Below are positions 40,486-51,089 of a stretch of DNA of 64,000 nucleotides, piece after piece (within the stretch, counting starts at the first letter, position 1; each line of letters starts with the position of its first letter). Made by a program: the position numbers and the translations under genes. The notes below the pieces were generated by a model. It did no database searches, had not been told where the DNA came from, and saw only the letters and a program-made list of their open reading frames with translations. The DNA is from an uncultured Methylococcaceae bacterium (GTDB taxonomy: Bacteria; Pseudomonadota; Gammaproteobacteria; Methylococcales; Methylomonadaceae), in the NCBI GenBank assembly GCA_903938485.1, contig CAJADF010000089.1:30847-94846 (forward strand). Direction: 5' to 3'.

Positions 40486-41583
40486 ATGATTAAAACTACA
40501 GACTTTACCCTTATTGGCGGCGGCGTTATTGGCCTACTCACCGCCAGAGAACTCTTTAATGCAGGGGCCACTGTCACGGTTATTGAAAAAAGTCATTTAG
40601 GACAAGAATCTTCTTGGGCAGGCGGCGGCATCTTGTTACCCCTGTATCCTTGGCGCCAATCGGATGCTATTACCCGCTTAACACTACAGAGCCTAAAGCT
40701 CTATCCGACTTTAGCCAGCCAATTAATCGCAGACACCCAAAAAGATCCCGAATGGACCCCGTGTGGTTTATTAATCACTAAAAACCCGGATATTAAAGCG
40801 GCCACCCACTGGTGTAATACTCATCAAATAGCTTATGAAACGCCTACTGCGGATTTATTTGATGGCTTAGTGACCGCACCGCTTAACCCGATCTATTTAC
40901 CCACTATTGCTCAAGCCCGTAATCCACGCTTAGTAAAATCACTGACGCAAGATCTGATTAATAAAGGCATCAACATTATTGAAGAATGTGAACTGCTGGA
41001 TGTAAGCATTCAAAACAACAGTATTTGCCATATTGCTACCAGCAAAGGCCACATACCGGTGCAAAACCTGATAATTTCTGCTGGTGCATGGACAGGTAAA
41101 CTATTTAAACGACTGTTTCCTGGCATCATTAATCAGCGCCCCGAAGTGCAACCCGTCAAAGGTCAAATGTTGTTATTTGATGGTGCACCCCATACCTTAA
41201 AAACGATGGTATTGGACGGTGATCATTATTTAATCCCCAGACGGGATGGAAAAATATTAGCAGGCAGCACGGTTGAGTATGATGATTTTAATAAAACCCC
41301 TACTTCAGCCGCTAAAGAAAAGCTCTCTGACTTTGCGTATCAATTGATGCCCGCACTTAAAGAAGCCCCATTGTTACATCATTGGGCTGGCTTAAGACCA
41401 GGTACAGCAGAAGGTGTGCCTTATATTGATCAACATCCTGAGATCAGCAATTTAAGTATTAATGCCGGTCATTTTAGAAACGGACTTATTATGGGTCCTG
41501 CTTCTGCACAATTGATGGTGGATCTGCTGTTAAAGCGCCCAACCCAGGTTGATCCGACGCCTTATAAAATAGCGCCACACTAA
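40486..41583 (+). CDS. thiO: Glycine oxidase ThiO-like FAD-dependent oxidoreductase
   Basis: 365 aa; 'DFTLIGGGVIGLLTARELFNAGATVTVIEK', 'SSWAGGGILLPLYPW', 'HWAGLRPGTAEGVPYI'. Confidence 0.88.
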   Translation: MIKTTDFTLIGGGVIGLLTARELFNAGATVTVIEKSHLGQESSWAGGGILLPLYPWRQSDAITRLTLQSLKLYPTLASQLIADTQKDPEWTPCGLLITKNPDIKAATHWCNTHQIAYETPTADLFDGLVTAPLNPIYLPTIAQARNPRLVKSLTQDLINKGINIIEECELLDVSIQNNSICHIATSKGHIPVQNLIISAGAWTGKLFKRLFPGIINQRPEVQPVKGQMLLFDGAPHTLKTMVLDGDHYLIPRRDGKILAGSTVEYDDFNKTPTSAAKEKLSDFAYQLMPALKEAPLLHHWAGLRPGTAEGVPYIDQHPEISNLSINAGHFRNGLIMGPASAQLMVDLLLKRPTQVDPTPYKIAPH

Positions 41584-41639
41584 GCCCCTAATCCACTATC
41601 GTTAGATTTCTATATCCCACAGACAATTACTTAACGCTT

Positions 41640-42653
41640 ATGAATATCTACCCCTTACTGCGCCCTTTATTATTCTCACTAGATCCAGAATTAGCCCATG
41701 AGGTCACTCTTAAGTTGCTTAAGCTGTCTGATAGCAGCGGCCTTAGTGCGTTGCTTTATCCAATACTGCCTGAGAAACCCGTTGAAGTGATGGGTTTACA
41801 CTTTAAAAACCCCGTAGGATTAGCGGCCGGCCTAGATAAGAACGGCGATTACATTAATGCTTTAGACGCCTTAGGGTTTGGTTTTATAGAAATAGGGACC
41901 GTCACCCCCAGACCCCAACCCGGCAATCCTAAACCGCGTTTATTTAGATTACCTGAGCATCAAGCGATTATTAACCGCATGGGTTTTAATAACACCGGTA
42001 TTGATCATTTATTGGCACAAGCTCAGCACAGTGGCTACAGCGGCATTTTAGGTATTAATATCGGCAAGAATTTTGATACCCCGATTGAAGAGGCGACGGA
42101 AGATTACTTGATGGGTTTACGTAAAGCCTATACCTCTGCCAGCTACATCACTATTAATATCTCATCACCCAACACCAAGAATTTACGACAGTTACAACAA
42201 GGTGATGAAATTAGACGCTTGGTGGCTAATTTAAAAAATGAACAGCTGAGTCTAGAACAAGAATACGGCTTTTATGTACCCCTAGCCATTAAGATTGCTC
42301 CCGATCTAACCGATGAAGAAATCAGCCATATCGCTAGCTTATTACTCGACTTTGAAATTGATGGCGTGATTGCGACGAATACGACTATTTCCAGAGAGGC
42401 TATTGCACAGCATCCTTTAGCACAAGAAGCGGGGGGATTGAGTGGCGCACCGGTTAAAACGGCATCAACACGCGTGGTAAAAGGCTTAGCGGCCGAACTA
42501 CAAGACAAAGTCGCTATTATTGCGGCGGGGGGGATTTTATCGGCAGATGATGCACAAGAGAAATTAAACGCAGGAGCGAGTTTGGTGCAAGTCTATAGTG
42601 GCCTAATCTATAAAGGCCCGCAATTAATTGCTGATATTATAAAATCACTTTAA
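41640..42653 (+). CDS. pyrD: Dihydroorotate dehydrogenase (quinone), class 2
   Basis: 337 aa; 'GLAAGLDKNGDYINALDALGFGFIEIGTVTPRPQPGNPKPRLFRL'. Confidence 0.97.
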   Translation: MNIYPLLRPLLFSLDPELAHEVTLKLLKLSDSSGLSALLYPILPEKPVEVMGLHFKNPVGLAAGLDKNGDYINALDALGFGFIEIGTVTPRPQPGNPKPRLFRLPEHQAIINRMGFNNTGIDHLLAQAQHSGYSGILGINIGKNFDTPIEEATEDYLMGLRKAYTSASYITINISSPNTKNLRQLQQGDEIRRLVANLKNEQLSLEQEYGFYVPLAIKIAPDLTDEEISHIASLLLDFEIDGVIATNTTISREAIAQHPLAQEAGGLSGAPVKTASTRVVKGLAAELQDKVAIIAAGGILSADDAQEKLNAGASLVQVYSGLIYKGPQLIADIIKSL

Positions 42654-42732
42654 CTGCTTATTATCACTGGATTTTAATAAAGCCCACCGCTTAAAAAGCC
42701 CTTGCTACCTATTAAATTATTTACAAACCTGC

Positions 42733-42773
42733 TTAACCGTTTATTCTTCGACAGGTTCAGAACGAACGGTTAA
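42733..42773. repeat. Palindromic intergenic repeat (TTCGACAGGTTCAGAACGAACGG family)
   Basis: TTAACCGTT...AACGGTTAA 9-bp arms; core resembles the widespread TTCGACAGGCTCAGGACGAACGG repeat. Confidence 0.55.
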
Positions 42774-42856
42774 ATCCTCATTAAACCCGGATTAAAAAGA
42801 CTTTAATTTAATCAACCGCCTAAGGGCTACCGATTAATTAAGCAGCTTTATAGGAC

Positions 42857-44188
42857 TTATTGCCCTGCGATCGACATACGTTCAACTAAGATTGAACCAG
42901 TTCTGACATTACCGCGATAATCGACATCATTAGCGACGGCAACAATATTTCTAAGCATATCTTTTAGATTACCCGCGATGGTAATTTCTTCTACGGGGTA
43001 TTGAATCTGACCCTTTTCTACCCAGAAACCTGCCGCACCGCGCGAATAATCACCCGTTAAGATATTAACGCCTTGCCCCATTAATTCTGTCACCAACAAC
43101 CCCGTATCCATTTGTTTTAATAGACCATCAAAGTCCAACACACCTGGATCAATCGTTAAGTTACGCACACCGCCCGCATTGCCGGTACTGTGTAAACCTA
43201 ATTTACGCGCAGAATAAGTGCCTAAAACATAACTGAGCAAGATGCCGTCAGTGACTAAATCACGGGTATGAGTTGCTACGCCTTCACTATCATAAGCCGA
43301 GCTACCGGATGCACCGATCAAATGAGGTTGCTCATGAATATGGACAAATCCAGGGAATACTTGTGTATCTAAAGCATCTAATAAGAATGAAGACTTACGA
43401 TATAAATTGCCGCCGGATATAGCGCCAATAAAAGAAGATAATAAACCTGAGGCAATCTCTGCACTGTATAAAACAGGGCATTGGCGCGTTGAAAGACTAC
43501 GTCCTTCTAATCGTCTTAACGTACGTTGCGCTGCTTTTTGTCCCACTTCAACAGCCGCTTCTAGATTATTAGCGTTTCTCGCAACGGTGTACCAATAATC
43601 GCGTTGCATACTGTCACCACGTTGCGCTAACACAGAACAACTTAAAGAATGACGTGTAGACAACGATCCGTGCAAAAAGCCTAAGCTATTGCCTAAAACA
43701 TGAATCCCTTGATGGGTATTAACCGACGCACCTTCTGAGTTAGTGATTTCAGCATCATAATGTCGCGCCGCATCTTCACATTCAATCGCTAACGCAATCG
43801 CCTCATCAGCCGTGATGGCCCAAGGATGGTTTACATCAAGATCAGGGAATGAAGTCGCTAATAATGCTTTTTCTGGCAAACCCGCATATTCATCTTCACT
43901 GGTATATCGCGCAATACTGCATGCAGCACTGACGGTTTCTTTAATGGATTCAATGGATAAATCGGTGGTACTTGCAGAACCTTTACGTTGACCGAAATAA
44001 ACAGTAATACCTAAGCCTTGACTGCAGTGATGTTCAATCGTTTCTACATCCCCTAATCGGACCGACACCGATAAGCCATTTTCTTGACTTAAGCCTGCTT
44101 CAGCCGCCGTTGCGCCTTGCTGTTTGGCTTCATCTAATAAGTTTTGAACAATATCTTTTAATCGATTTACTTCTTGCTGATTTTGCAC
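42857..44188 (-). CDS. pmbA: Metalloprotease subunit PmbA/TldE
   Basis: 443 aa; 'GGVRNLTIDPG', 'GVNILTGDYSRGAAGFWVEKG'. Confidence 0.95.
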   Translation of the reverse strand: MQNQQEVNRLKDIVQNLLDEAKQQGATAAEAGLSQENGLSVSVRLGDVETIEHHCSQGLGITVYFGQRKGSASTTDLSIESIKETVSAACSIARYTSEDEYAGLPEKALLATSFPDLDVNHPWAITADEAIALAIECEDAARHYDAEITNSEGASVNTHQGIHVLGNSLGFLHGSLSTRHSLSCSVLAQRGDSMQRDYWYTVARNANNLEAAVEVGQKAAQRTLRRLEGRSLSTRQCPVLYSAEIASGLLSSFIGAISGGNLYRKSSFLLDALDTQVFPGFVHIHEQPHLIGASGSSAYDSEGVATHTRDLVTDGILLSYVLGTYSARKLGLHSTGNAGGVRNLTIDPGVLDFDGLLKQMDTGLLVTELMGQGVNILTGDYSRGAAGFWVEKGQIQYPVEEITIAGNLKDMLRNIVAVANDVDYRGNVRTGSILVERMSIAGQ

Positions 44189-44252
44189 AGTATTCTCTTT
44201 TTATAATTTTTAGATGTCTAGACAACTCAAGTAGTTAATAGCGAGAGAGCCA

Positions 44253-45692
44253 TTAAACACTCGTACCGCCGACGGTAATACCATCAATCTTAAGGGTGGG
44301 CTGACCTACACCGACAGGCACGCTTTGGCCTTCTTTACCACAACTGCCCACACCGCTATCTAATTCAAGATCAGTCCCAACCATTGACACCTTTGTAAGG
44401 ACATCAGGACCATTTCCAATTAAAGTTGCACCTTTGACAGGTCGCGTAATTTTGCCATCTTCTATCAGATAAGCTTCACTGGCGGAGAATACAAACTTGC
44501 CAGAGGTAATATCCACCTGACCACCAGCAAAGTTCTTAGCGTATAAACCTTTCTTAACCGACTTAATAATTTCTTCTGGATTATGCTTTCCAGCCAACAT
44601 ATAGGTATTGGTCATTCTGGGCATCGGTAAACTGGCATAAGATTCACGGCGACCATTACCGGTCGATTTAACGCCCATTAATCGCGCATTAAGCTTATCT
44701 TGCATATAACCTTTTAAGATACCGTTTTCAATCAGCACGGTATTTTCAGTGGGCGTGCCTTCATCATCAATACTTAAAGAACCGCGACGCCCGGCGATAG
44801 TGCCGTCATCCACTACTGTACATAAATCAGAGGCCACTCGCTCACCCACTCTGCCACTGAATGCAGACGTGCCTTTACGATTAAAATCACCTTCTAAGCC
44901 ATGACCAATCGCTTCATGCAATAAAATACCCGGCCAACCCGAACCGAGTACTACGGTCATATTGCCAGCAGGTGCATCTTGGGCTTCTAAATTAACTAAA
45001 GCTTGACGAACGGCTTCTCGGCCATAGTCTAAGCCTCTATTGAGTTCAACAAAGTAATTGTAATCACTGCGACCGCCGCCGCCCATACTGCCTTGCTCAC
45101 GTCGGCCATTCTCAACCACGATCACGGATACATTCATGCGTACTAGCGGGCGAATATCTCCCGCCAATGATCCATCTTGATTGGCGACTAAGATAGTTTC
45201 ATGCACACCGCTTAGACTAATAATCACTTCTTCTATACGATGATCCAGCTTACGTGTTTCTGTATCCACTTGCCGCAACAAATCCATCTTTTGTTGTTCA
45301 CCTAAGGACTTCAGTGGATTACCAACAGGATAATATTGCACGGTATTCGCCGCATGAATCAAACCAATCTGCGCCTCTTGTCCTTGACGACCTATCGCTC
45401 TGACATTATTAGCGGCTTCAAGTAAAACCGGCAACTCTATGCGATCACTGTAAGCAAAACCCGTTTTCTCACCTGATACGGCTCTTACACCCGCACCTTG
45501 TTCGATACTATGGCTACCTTCTTTGATGATACCGCCTTCCATCACCCACGATTCACTGTGGCTAGACTGAAAATAAATATCTGCAGCATCCACACTTGAC
45601 GTTAATAGCCTAGCCATGATTTTTTCGATATCTACATCTTGAATACCCGCAGGCACCAAAATAGCCTGTTTTGCTAAGTTTAATATTTTCAT
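44253..45692 (-). CDS. tldD: Metalloprotease TldD
   Basis: 479 aa; '[27 protein letters not shown]' (HExxxH). Confidence 0.97.
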   Translation of the reverse strand: MKILNLAKQAILVPAGIQDVDIEKIMARLLTSSVDAADIYFQSSHSESWVMEGGIIKEGSHSIEQGAGVRAVSGEKTGFAYSDRIELPVLLEAANNVRAIGRQGQEAQIGLIHAANTVQYYPVGNPLKSLGEQQKMDLLRQVDTETRKLDHRIEEVIISLSGVHETILVANQDGSLAGDIRPLVRMNVSVIVVENGRREQGSMGGGGRSDYNYFVELNRGLDYGREAVRQALVNLEAQDAPAGNMTVVLGSGWPGILLHEAIGHGLEGDFNRKGTSAFSGRVGERVASDLCTVVDDGTIAGRRGSLSIDDEGTPTENTVLIENGILKGYMQDKLNARLMGVKSTGNGRRESYASLPMPRMTNTYMLAGKHNPEEIIKSVKKGLYAKNFAGGQVDITSGKFVFSASEAYLIEDGKITRPVKGATLIGNGPDVLTKVSMVGTDLELDSGVGSCGKEGQSVPVGVGQPTLKIDGITVGGTSV

Positions 45693-45746
45693 TAGACCAT
45701 TAATTTATTGTTGTTCTTATTCAAAGAGATAATATATTTATCCGGA

Positions 45747-46382
45747 CTAGTCTTTATGATGATAAGGGTTACCCTTATGATGTAGGTGTTTTGATCGCTC
45801 ACTCATGGTCTTATAAATAGACAGTAACAAATTTTCTGCTCCATCAGGTGGCGGATTAGTCAATTTATAATTCTCGTCTTTTTTAGAACTTTGCTTTGGC
45901 TCCATGTTATTAGCCGCAGTCACTTCTGTTTCTAGACCTTGATCCTTAACTGTTAACACATAACGTTCTTCGTTGTTGTTATCATCAAAATAACTCAAGG
46001 TCTTATTAAAGAAATTACTATCTTCAGCACTTATTCTGTCTGGATCATAACTTACAAAATATCGACCTGTATCATGTTCTTTATCAGTAATTTCCAGTTT
46101 ATCTGCTAGTAGCGCATTACCTAAGGTTTGCCAAGCAACATCAAAAGACTGTTTAATGATTATCACAGGTGGATTAGTAGATTTTAAATAAATTAACTCA
46201 CCTAAACCTGTACCGTCTAAATCCTGTTTTACTGAACTGGTATCTTTTAATTTTACTTCATCAGTGCTATTAGCATTTAACTCAGGTGGTTTTTCTAGCA
46301 TTGCAGTATCACGATACCGACTATCATGTGCGGTACAAGCACAGAGTAACCAACAACCAAAAACGACATTAAACCATTTCAT
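45747..46382 (-). CDS. BamC/NlpB-like lipoprotein
   Basis: 211 aa; lipobox-like 'WLLCAC', 'TAHDSRYRDTAMLEKPPEL', BamC-like domain 'SFDVAWQTLGNALLADKLEITDKEHDTGRYFVSYD'. Confidence 0.7.
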   Translation of the reverse strand: MKWFNVVFGCWLLCACTAHDSRYRDTAMLEKPPELNANSTDEVKLKDTSSVKQDLDGTGLGELIYLKSTNPPVIIIKQSFDVAWQTLGNALLADKLEITDKEHDTGRYFVSYDPDRISAEDSNFFNKTLSYFDDNNNEERYVLTVKDQGLETEVTAANNMEPKQSSKKDENYKLTNPPPDGAENLLLSIYKTMSERSKHLHHKGNPYHHKD

Positions 46383-46392
46383 TATTAATCAC

Positions 46393-47205
46393 TTAAAAAA
46401 AACGTCTATGTTCTAAAGCAGGAAAAGCGCCACGCACCTTATGTAAACGCTCCAAATCAATGTCTGCAGATACAAAACCACCGCCAGTTTTATAGCAATC
46501 TAGAATAACCCCCCAAGGATCAATAATCATACTATGACCATAAGTTTTACGACCATTCAGATGAAACCCACCTTGGTTAGGTGCAATCACATAACATAAA
46601 TTTTCAATTGCTCTCGCTCGTAATAATACTTCCCAATGCGCAGCACCCGTCTCAGCAGTAAAAGCCGAAGGAATAACTAATATTTCTACGCCTAAATCTG
46701 ACATTTTTCGGAAAAACTCAGGAAAACGCAAATCATAACAAATGGCCACACCTAACTTTCCTATAGGCGTATCAAAAACCTGTACTTCTGTACCTGGCTC
46801 AATAGCATCAGATTCACGATAGACCTCATCTGTTCCAGGTACTTTTACATCAAACAAATGTATCTTATCGTAACGACCGACACGCTCACCTTTATCGTTA
46901 TAAATCAAGCAGGCTGCACGTACCATACTAGGATCATTGCCAGCCATTGGCATTGTGCCACCAACTATCCATACGCTATGTTTTTTTGCTGTAGCAGCTA
47001 AAAATTCTTGAATAGACCCTTCACCATCGATCTCTTTTGCGTTTAATTTATCAGTTTCATGAGTCCCCATTAAGGCGAAATTTTCCGGCAAAGCGACTAA
47101 TTTTGCACCCGCCTTAACAGCCTCAGCTATCAATTTACCTGCTTCTAATAAATTAAAACTAACACTAGGACTTGATGCCATTTGTATTGCTGCACACTTA
47201 TTCAT
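46393..47205 (-). CDS. Carbon-nitrogen hydrolase (Nit-type amidase)
   Basis: 270 aa; nitrilase E-K-C ('ALPENFAL', 'RYDKIHLFD', 'GVAICYDLRFPE'). Confidence 0.92.
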   Translation of the reverse strand: MNKCAAIQMASSPSVSFNLLEAGKLIAEAVKAGAKLVALPENFALMGTHETDKLNAKEIDGEGSIQEFLAATAKKHSVWIVGGTMPMAGNDPSMVRAACLIYNDKGERVGRYDKIHLFDVKVPGTDEVYRESDAIEPGTEVQVFDTPIGKLGVAICYDLRFPEFFRKMSDLGVEILVIPSAFTAETGAAHWEVLLRARAIENLCYVIAPNQGGFHLNGRKTYGHSMIIDPWGVILDCYKTGGGFVSADIDLERLHKVRGAFPALEHRRFF

Positions 47206-47214
47206 ATATCTCTC

Positions 47215-50200
47215 TTATTTTTGTTCTTCACGTTCCTGATTCCAAGGAAAATCAGTAATGCTATACCAAGTCTTTTGAACCAAACCATCGTTTTTATGCA
47301 AAGGTATAATCTGTGAATTACCCCATGCACCTTTAACTAAATATTGATAACCAAAGAAAAAACCTTCTTGATCTTTACCCGTTAAAGATTGACCGATTAA
47401 ACCAGTCACTTTATCCACAATTGTACCAGCTATAGGAAGGGCATCAGCGCTTTTTGGCACCACAGAAATTAACTCATCTAAACTTTCGTTCATCAAATCG
47501 GTGCTCCCCACAATACTGATTTTTGCAGGAATCGCATCAACAACCAAATCTTTTGTTAATGCCTTTCCATCAGATAAATCAAAATGACCTTTAATAGTAT
47601 TAAAAGACAAGCCTTCTTTATAAACGTCACTAAAATCTAATTGAACTCTTTTTACCCATTGTGCCACAGCAAGAATACCCAATAAACGACCAAAACCGGG
47701 TTCAACACTTAATAAACGCCCAGATTTAAAATCAACATCAATACCTGCTTTTACATTTTTTAAATCCATCTCATAAGGTGCACCATTCCAATACCCAGAA
47801 AAATCAATATTAGCCTGTGTTTCCTTAAAGTCCTTACTAATACCAAGATTAGCTAACCATTTACCTGCATCTGCTATTTCTAAGTTACCTTCCATATTAG
47901 TTTGTGAAATACCTCCAGTCACTTTCCATGTACCCGATAACTTTAATTGTTGATTAACACTATACAAATCCATTTTTTTAATAAGCATACCCTCAGGAAT
48001 CCTTTCCGTTTCTATATTAATACGACCTAAATCAAATCCTTTCCACCAAGTTTTGGAACTGGTCAAAGATAACAAAGGCAAATCATTAGGCAACACATCT
48101 GATTTAGGTTCTATTTCTACATTAGGTCTTGAAGAAGTTTTAGTATTGCTCTTTAGTTCTTTAAAAGCAGACAAATCCAATGACGTCATTTCTAAAGAAA
48201 TCTTATCAGAACCTTTAATATCCTTAGGGATACTTATTTTACCAATCGTAAAAGCACTATTTATATCGCCTACCCAATATCCATGCTCTGGTTTTAAAGT
48301 CAAATCGAAAATCCCTAAAGGAGTTTCTTTCCACATAGCTTGCTGACTATGAAGCTTTAATTGCCTGATATCCAAAGCGGTCGATTTTTCATCTTGTTTT
48401 TGAGCTACCAATGCTGACCAATCATAAAAATTAAACGGCGTCTCATTCACTTCTATAATTAAACCCACTTCATTATCAGAAAAAACATCGCCACCTCCCA
48501 ATAAAACATAACCAGAATGAAGTCGATGAGCTTTCAAATCTAATTTTACATCCGCCTTAAATTGCTGATTATAATTAAGCTTAATCGGCAAAAATTGCTC
48601 TGCACCCAATCCAAAAGTTAACGCTAAAGATTTTTTCTGCTCTTTTGTTTTAGCTAATAGTTTAGGTAACTCTAAACTAACCCCCAGCAAATCACTCTGT
48701 AACAAAAGCTCTGACGGTCTATCTTCATAGGGCAATCCGAGCTTCAATTGATAATTTAAAACGCCATTTGCCAAATTCAAACCCGGAATATCAAATTGAT
48801 GTTGTAAATCCTCAATACTAGCATTGCCAATAATATTTAGAAAAGTTTGCTCATGATCCGCTTTGTCAATATTCACCTTTATAGGCTTGTTGATAGCCTG
48901 AGCTCGAATTGTGTCACTATAAACTCCGTGTTCGGTAAATTTTAAATCACCCTCTACTTTACTAACCAACAGATCTAAAGCGTCAACATTTAGGCTAGCA
49001 TTCTTAAACTGAGCCATGCCAAATACTTTAGGCAAAATACCCTCAGCTAAAGGTAATGTTAAATCTAACGTAACAGGTGTATTGCCTTTTGGAGTAAGAG
49101 CATCAACAACAAACCCTACTTCAGAATTTAAAGGTGATGCCTTTAAAAACTTAAACACATTAGCTATCTCACCTTCTAAACTACCCTTTACGGTTAATAT
49201 TTTACTTCTACCCATCTCTGGATTAATAACGGTTGCTTGAGAAATGTTCAATTCATGACTTTTTCCTTGTGAAATCTCACAATTTAAGTAACGATGTTGA
49301 ATATCTACTTTGCCAATAATGTCTGTTATTAATGGCCAATCAGGGGCGTAATCTAACGTCAAACCCTCAACATCCAATTGAGTTTCAAAAACACCATCAG
49401 AATTTTGAGACGGGAACGCACCCAATTTAGCAAAATACAATACTTGCCCTCTTTTAACCCGACCCGCGGCAAATGCTTTATCAAACCATAATACATCCGC
49501 TGGCTTCATCACTTTTTTAGGATAGTTAGGCGTTAACAAACTCACATCATCACTGACAAAGCTTGTTTGTAAGTCCATAAAAGGCAGATCTTGAACAAGA
49601 GGAAAAGTCAAATGTAAGCGACTCTGACTTTGAAAATGCGGTAAGTTTAAACGCAAGTTTTCACTAGAAATAGACCATGCAGATGCTGTTTGTAGCCAAT
49701 CTAGCTTAGCCTTAATACCTTCAATTTTAAGTGGTTCCAAAAAAACATCAGGCATCTTTAATTCAGCATTGCTTGAAGCTAAGCGTAATTCTCCAGCCTT
49801 TTCAGTACCTCTTATAGTTCCTGTTAAATTAGATAGCCCAGGAAGACCTAAAACTGGCATAAGACTTAAATCTTTAAAAACACCTTTTATAGTAGCCGTC
49901 TTATTAACTATATTGGTAAATACGGCAAGGTTTTCTAAACTTCCTTGTATATCTGCCTGTTGCAATAATTCCAAATGCTGTTTAGCTAAAGGCGCAAAAA
50001 ACCGAGCAATATAAGCACCCTCTTTTAAATCGAGCTGTTTTATAAAAAATGAAAATTCCTGAAATTCATTCGCATCATTTAACACGCCGGAAACACTAAA
50101 AACAGCATCGGGCCATAATTTACTATCACTCTGCTGAGAACTTGTTTCTAACAAAAATTTTGTAACATCAAACTGCCAGCGTTTATCTTGCAAGCGACCA

Positions 50201-51081
50201 TTAAAGTGAGTGTTTAACTGCTTAGCAATAAATAACTGATCAGCTTGCTGTACCTTAATTTGCTCGATATTTACTTGTGCTTGCAATGCTACAAATTGCG
50301 ACGCCTGCAAATCACTCCATACTTTTAAATTTGCCACACCCGAATTGATTGCAATATTAATAGGTAAATCAAGAGATTTTAATGCCGATAATTTAAGATT
50401 TTTACCTTCAAAAAAAACTTTCCCATCAATTGCCGCAGAGACGAAAGCATTCCCATCAAAACTGATAACAGCGGTCAAATAATCACCATAAGTCAATGGT
50501 AATTGCGTCATTAAATTAACTTGATGATGCGAACCTGAATTTATGATGGCTAAATTGACGGCTTCAAGCTTAACCGGTTTAGCATCATTCATCTGATCTA
50601 ACCACGTTACTTCACTCGCTAGCACCTCATATTGAGCTCCCTCTAATAACCATAGAGGCTGCTCATCGCCTTCTTTTAAACCGACAATAGATATACTTGC
50701 ATCCTTTTTACGAATAACCGAAAGCTTTGCACCGACTAAACTAACGCGAGAAGAAGATAAAATTGCCCTGTTAAATAAGACGTCTAAAAGATTTATACCC
50801 AAGCGAATTTCTTTTAACTGAATTGCCGGAGGCGCATTTGCTAGTACAGAGGATATTTTGATATCTTTCAGAATCAACTCCGGTCTATAACCACGCATGT
50901 TGGCAGTTAACTTACCTATAGTGAGTGGCGTTCCAACCAATTCTGAAACACGTATAGATAATTCAGCCTTATAATCATCTATACTTAACAATAACACGCG
51001 TAACGTTGTTAAACTAAGTGCTAAGGCAATTAGAGTCCAAAAAATTAAATGCCGCGTCGCACGTTTAAAATGATGGATCAT
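47215..51081 (-). CDS. yhdP: YhdP family AsmA-like protein
   Basis: 1288 aa; N-terminal TM then DUF3971/AsmA2; 'GRLLGILAVAQWVKRVQLDFSDVYKEGLSF'; adjacent to rng. Confidence 0.9.
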   Translation of the reverse strand: MIHHFKRATRHLIFWTLIALALSLTTLRVLLLSIDDYKAELSIRVSELVGTPLTIGKLTANMRGYRPELILKDIKISSVLANAPPAIQLKEIRLGINLLDVLFNRAILSSSRVSLVGAKLSVIRKKDASISIVGLKEGDEQPLWLLEGAQYEVLASEVTWLDQMNDAKPVKLEAVNLAIINSGSHHQVNLMTQLPLTYGDYLTAVISFDGNAFVSAAIDGKVFFEGKNLKLSALKSLDLPINIAINSGVANLKVWSDLQASQFVALQAQVNIEQIKVQQADQLFIAKQLNTHFNGRLQDKRWQFDVTKFLLETSSQQSDSKLWPDAVFSVSGVLNDANEFQEFSFFIKQLDLKEGAYIARFFAPLAKQHLELLQQADIQGSLENLAVFTNIVNKTATIKGVFKDLSLMPVLGLPGLSNLTGTIRGTEKAGELRLASSNAELKMPDVFLEPLKIEGIKAKLDWLQTASAWSISSENLRLNLPHFQSQSRLHLTFPLVQDLPFMDLQTSFVSDDVSLLTPNYPKKVMKPADVLWFDKAFAAGRVKRGQVLYFAKLGAFPSQNSDGVFETQLDVEGLTLDYAPDWPLITDIIGKVDIQHRYLNCEISQGKSHELNISQATVINPEMGRSKILTVKGSLEGEIANVFKFLKASPLNSEVGFVVDALTPKGNTPVTLDLTLPLAEGILPKVFGMAQFKNASLNVDALDLLVSKVEGDLKFTEHGVYSDTIRAQAINKPIKVNIDKADHEQTFLNIIGNASIEDLQHQFDIPGLNLANGVLNYQLKLGLPYEDRPSELLLQSDLLGVSLELPKLLAKTKEQKKSLALTFGLGAEQFLPIKLNYNQQFKADVKLDLKAHRLHSGYVLLGGGDVFSDNEVGLIIEVNETPFNFYDWSALVAQKQDEKSTALDIRQLKLHSQQAMWKETPLGIFDLTLKPEHGYWVGDINSAFTIGKISIPKDIKGSDKISLEMTSLDLSAFKELKSNTKTSSRPNVEIEPKSDVLPNDLPLLSLTSSKTWWKGFDLGRINIETERIPEGMLIKKMDLYSVNQQLKLSGTWKVTGGISQTNMEGNLEIADAGKWLANLGISKDFKETQANIDFSGYWNGAPYEMDLKNVKAGIDVDFKSGRLLSVEPGFGRLLGILAVAQWVKRVQLDFSDVYKEGLSFNTIKGHFDLSDGKALTKDLVVDAIPAKISIVGSTDLMNESLDELISVVPKSADALPIAGTIVDKVTGLIGQSLTGKDQEGFFFGYQYLVKGAWGNSQIIPLHKNDGLVQKTWYSITDFPWNQEREEQK

Positions 51082-51089
51082 AAGACCTA

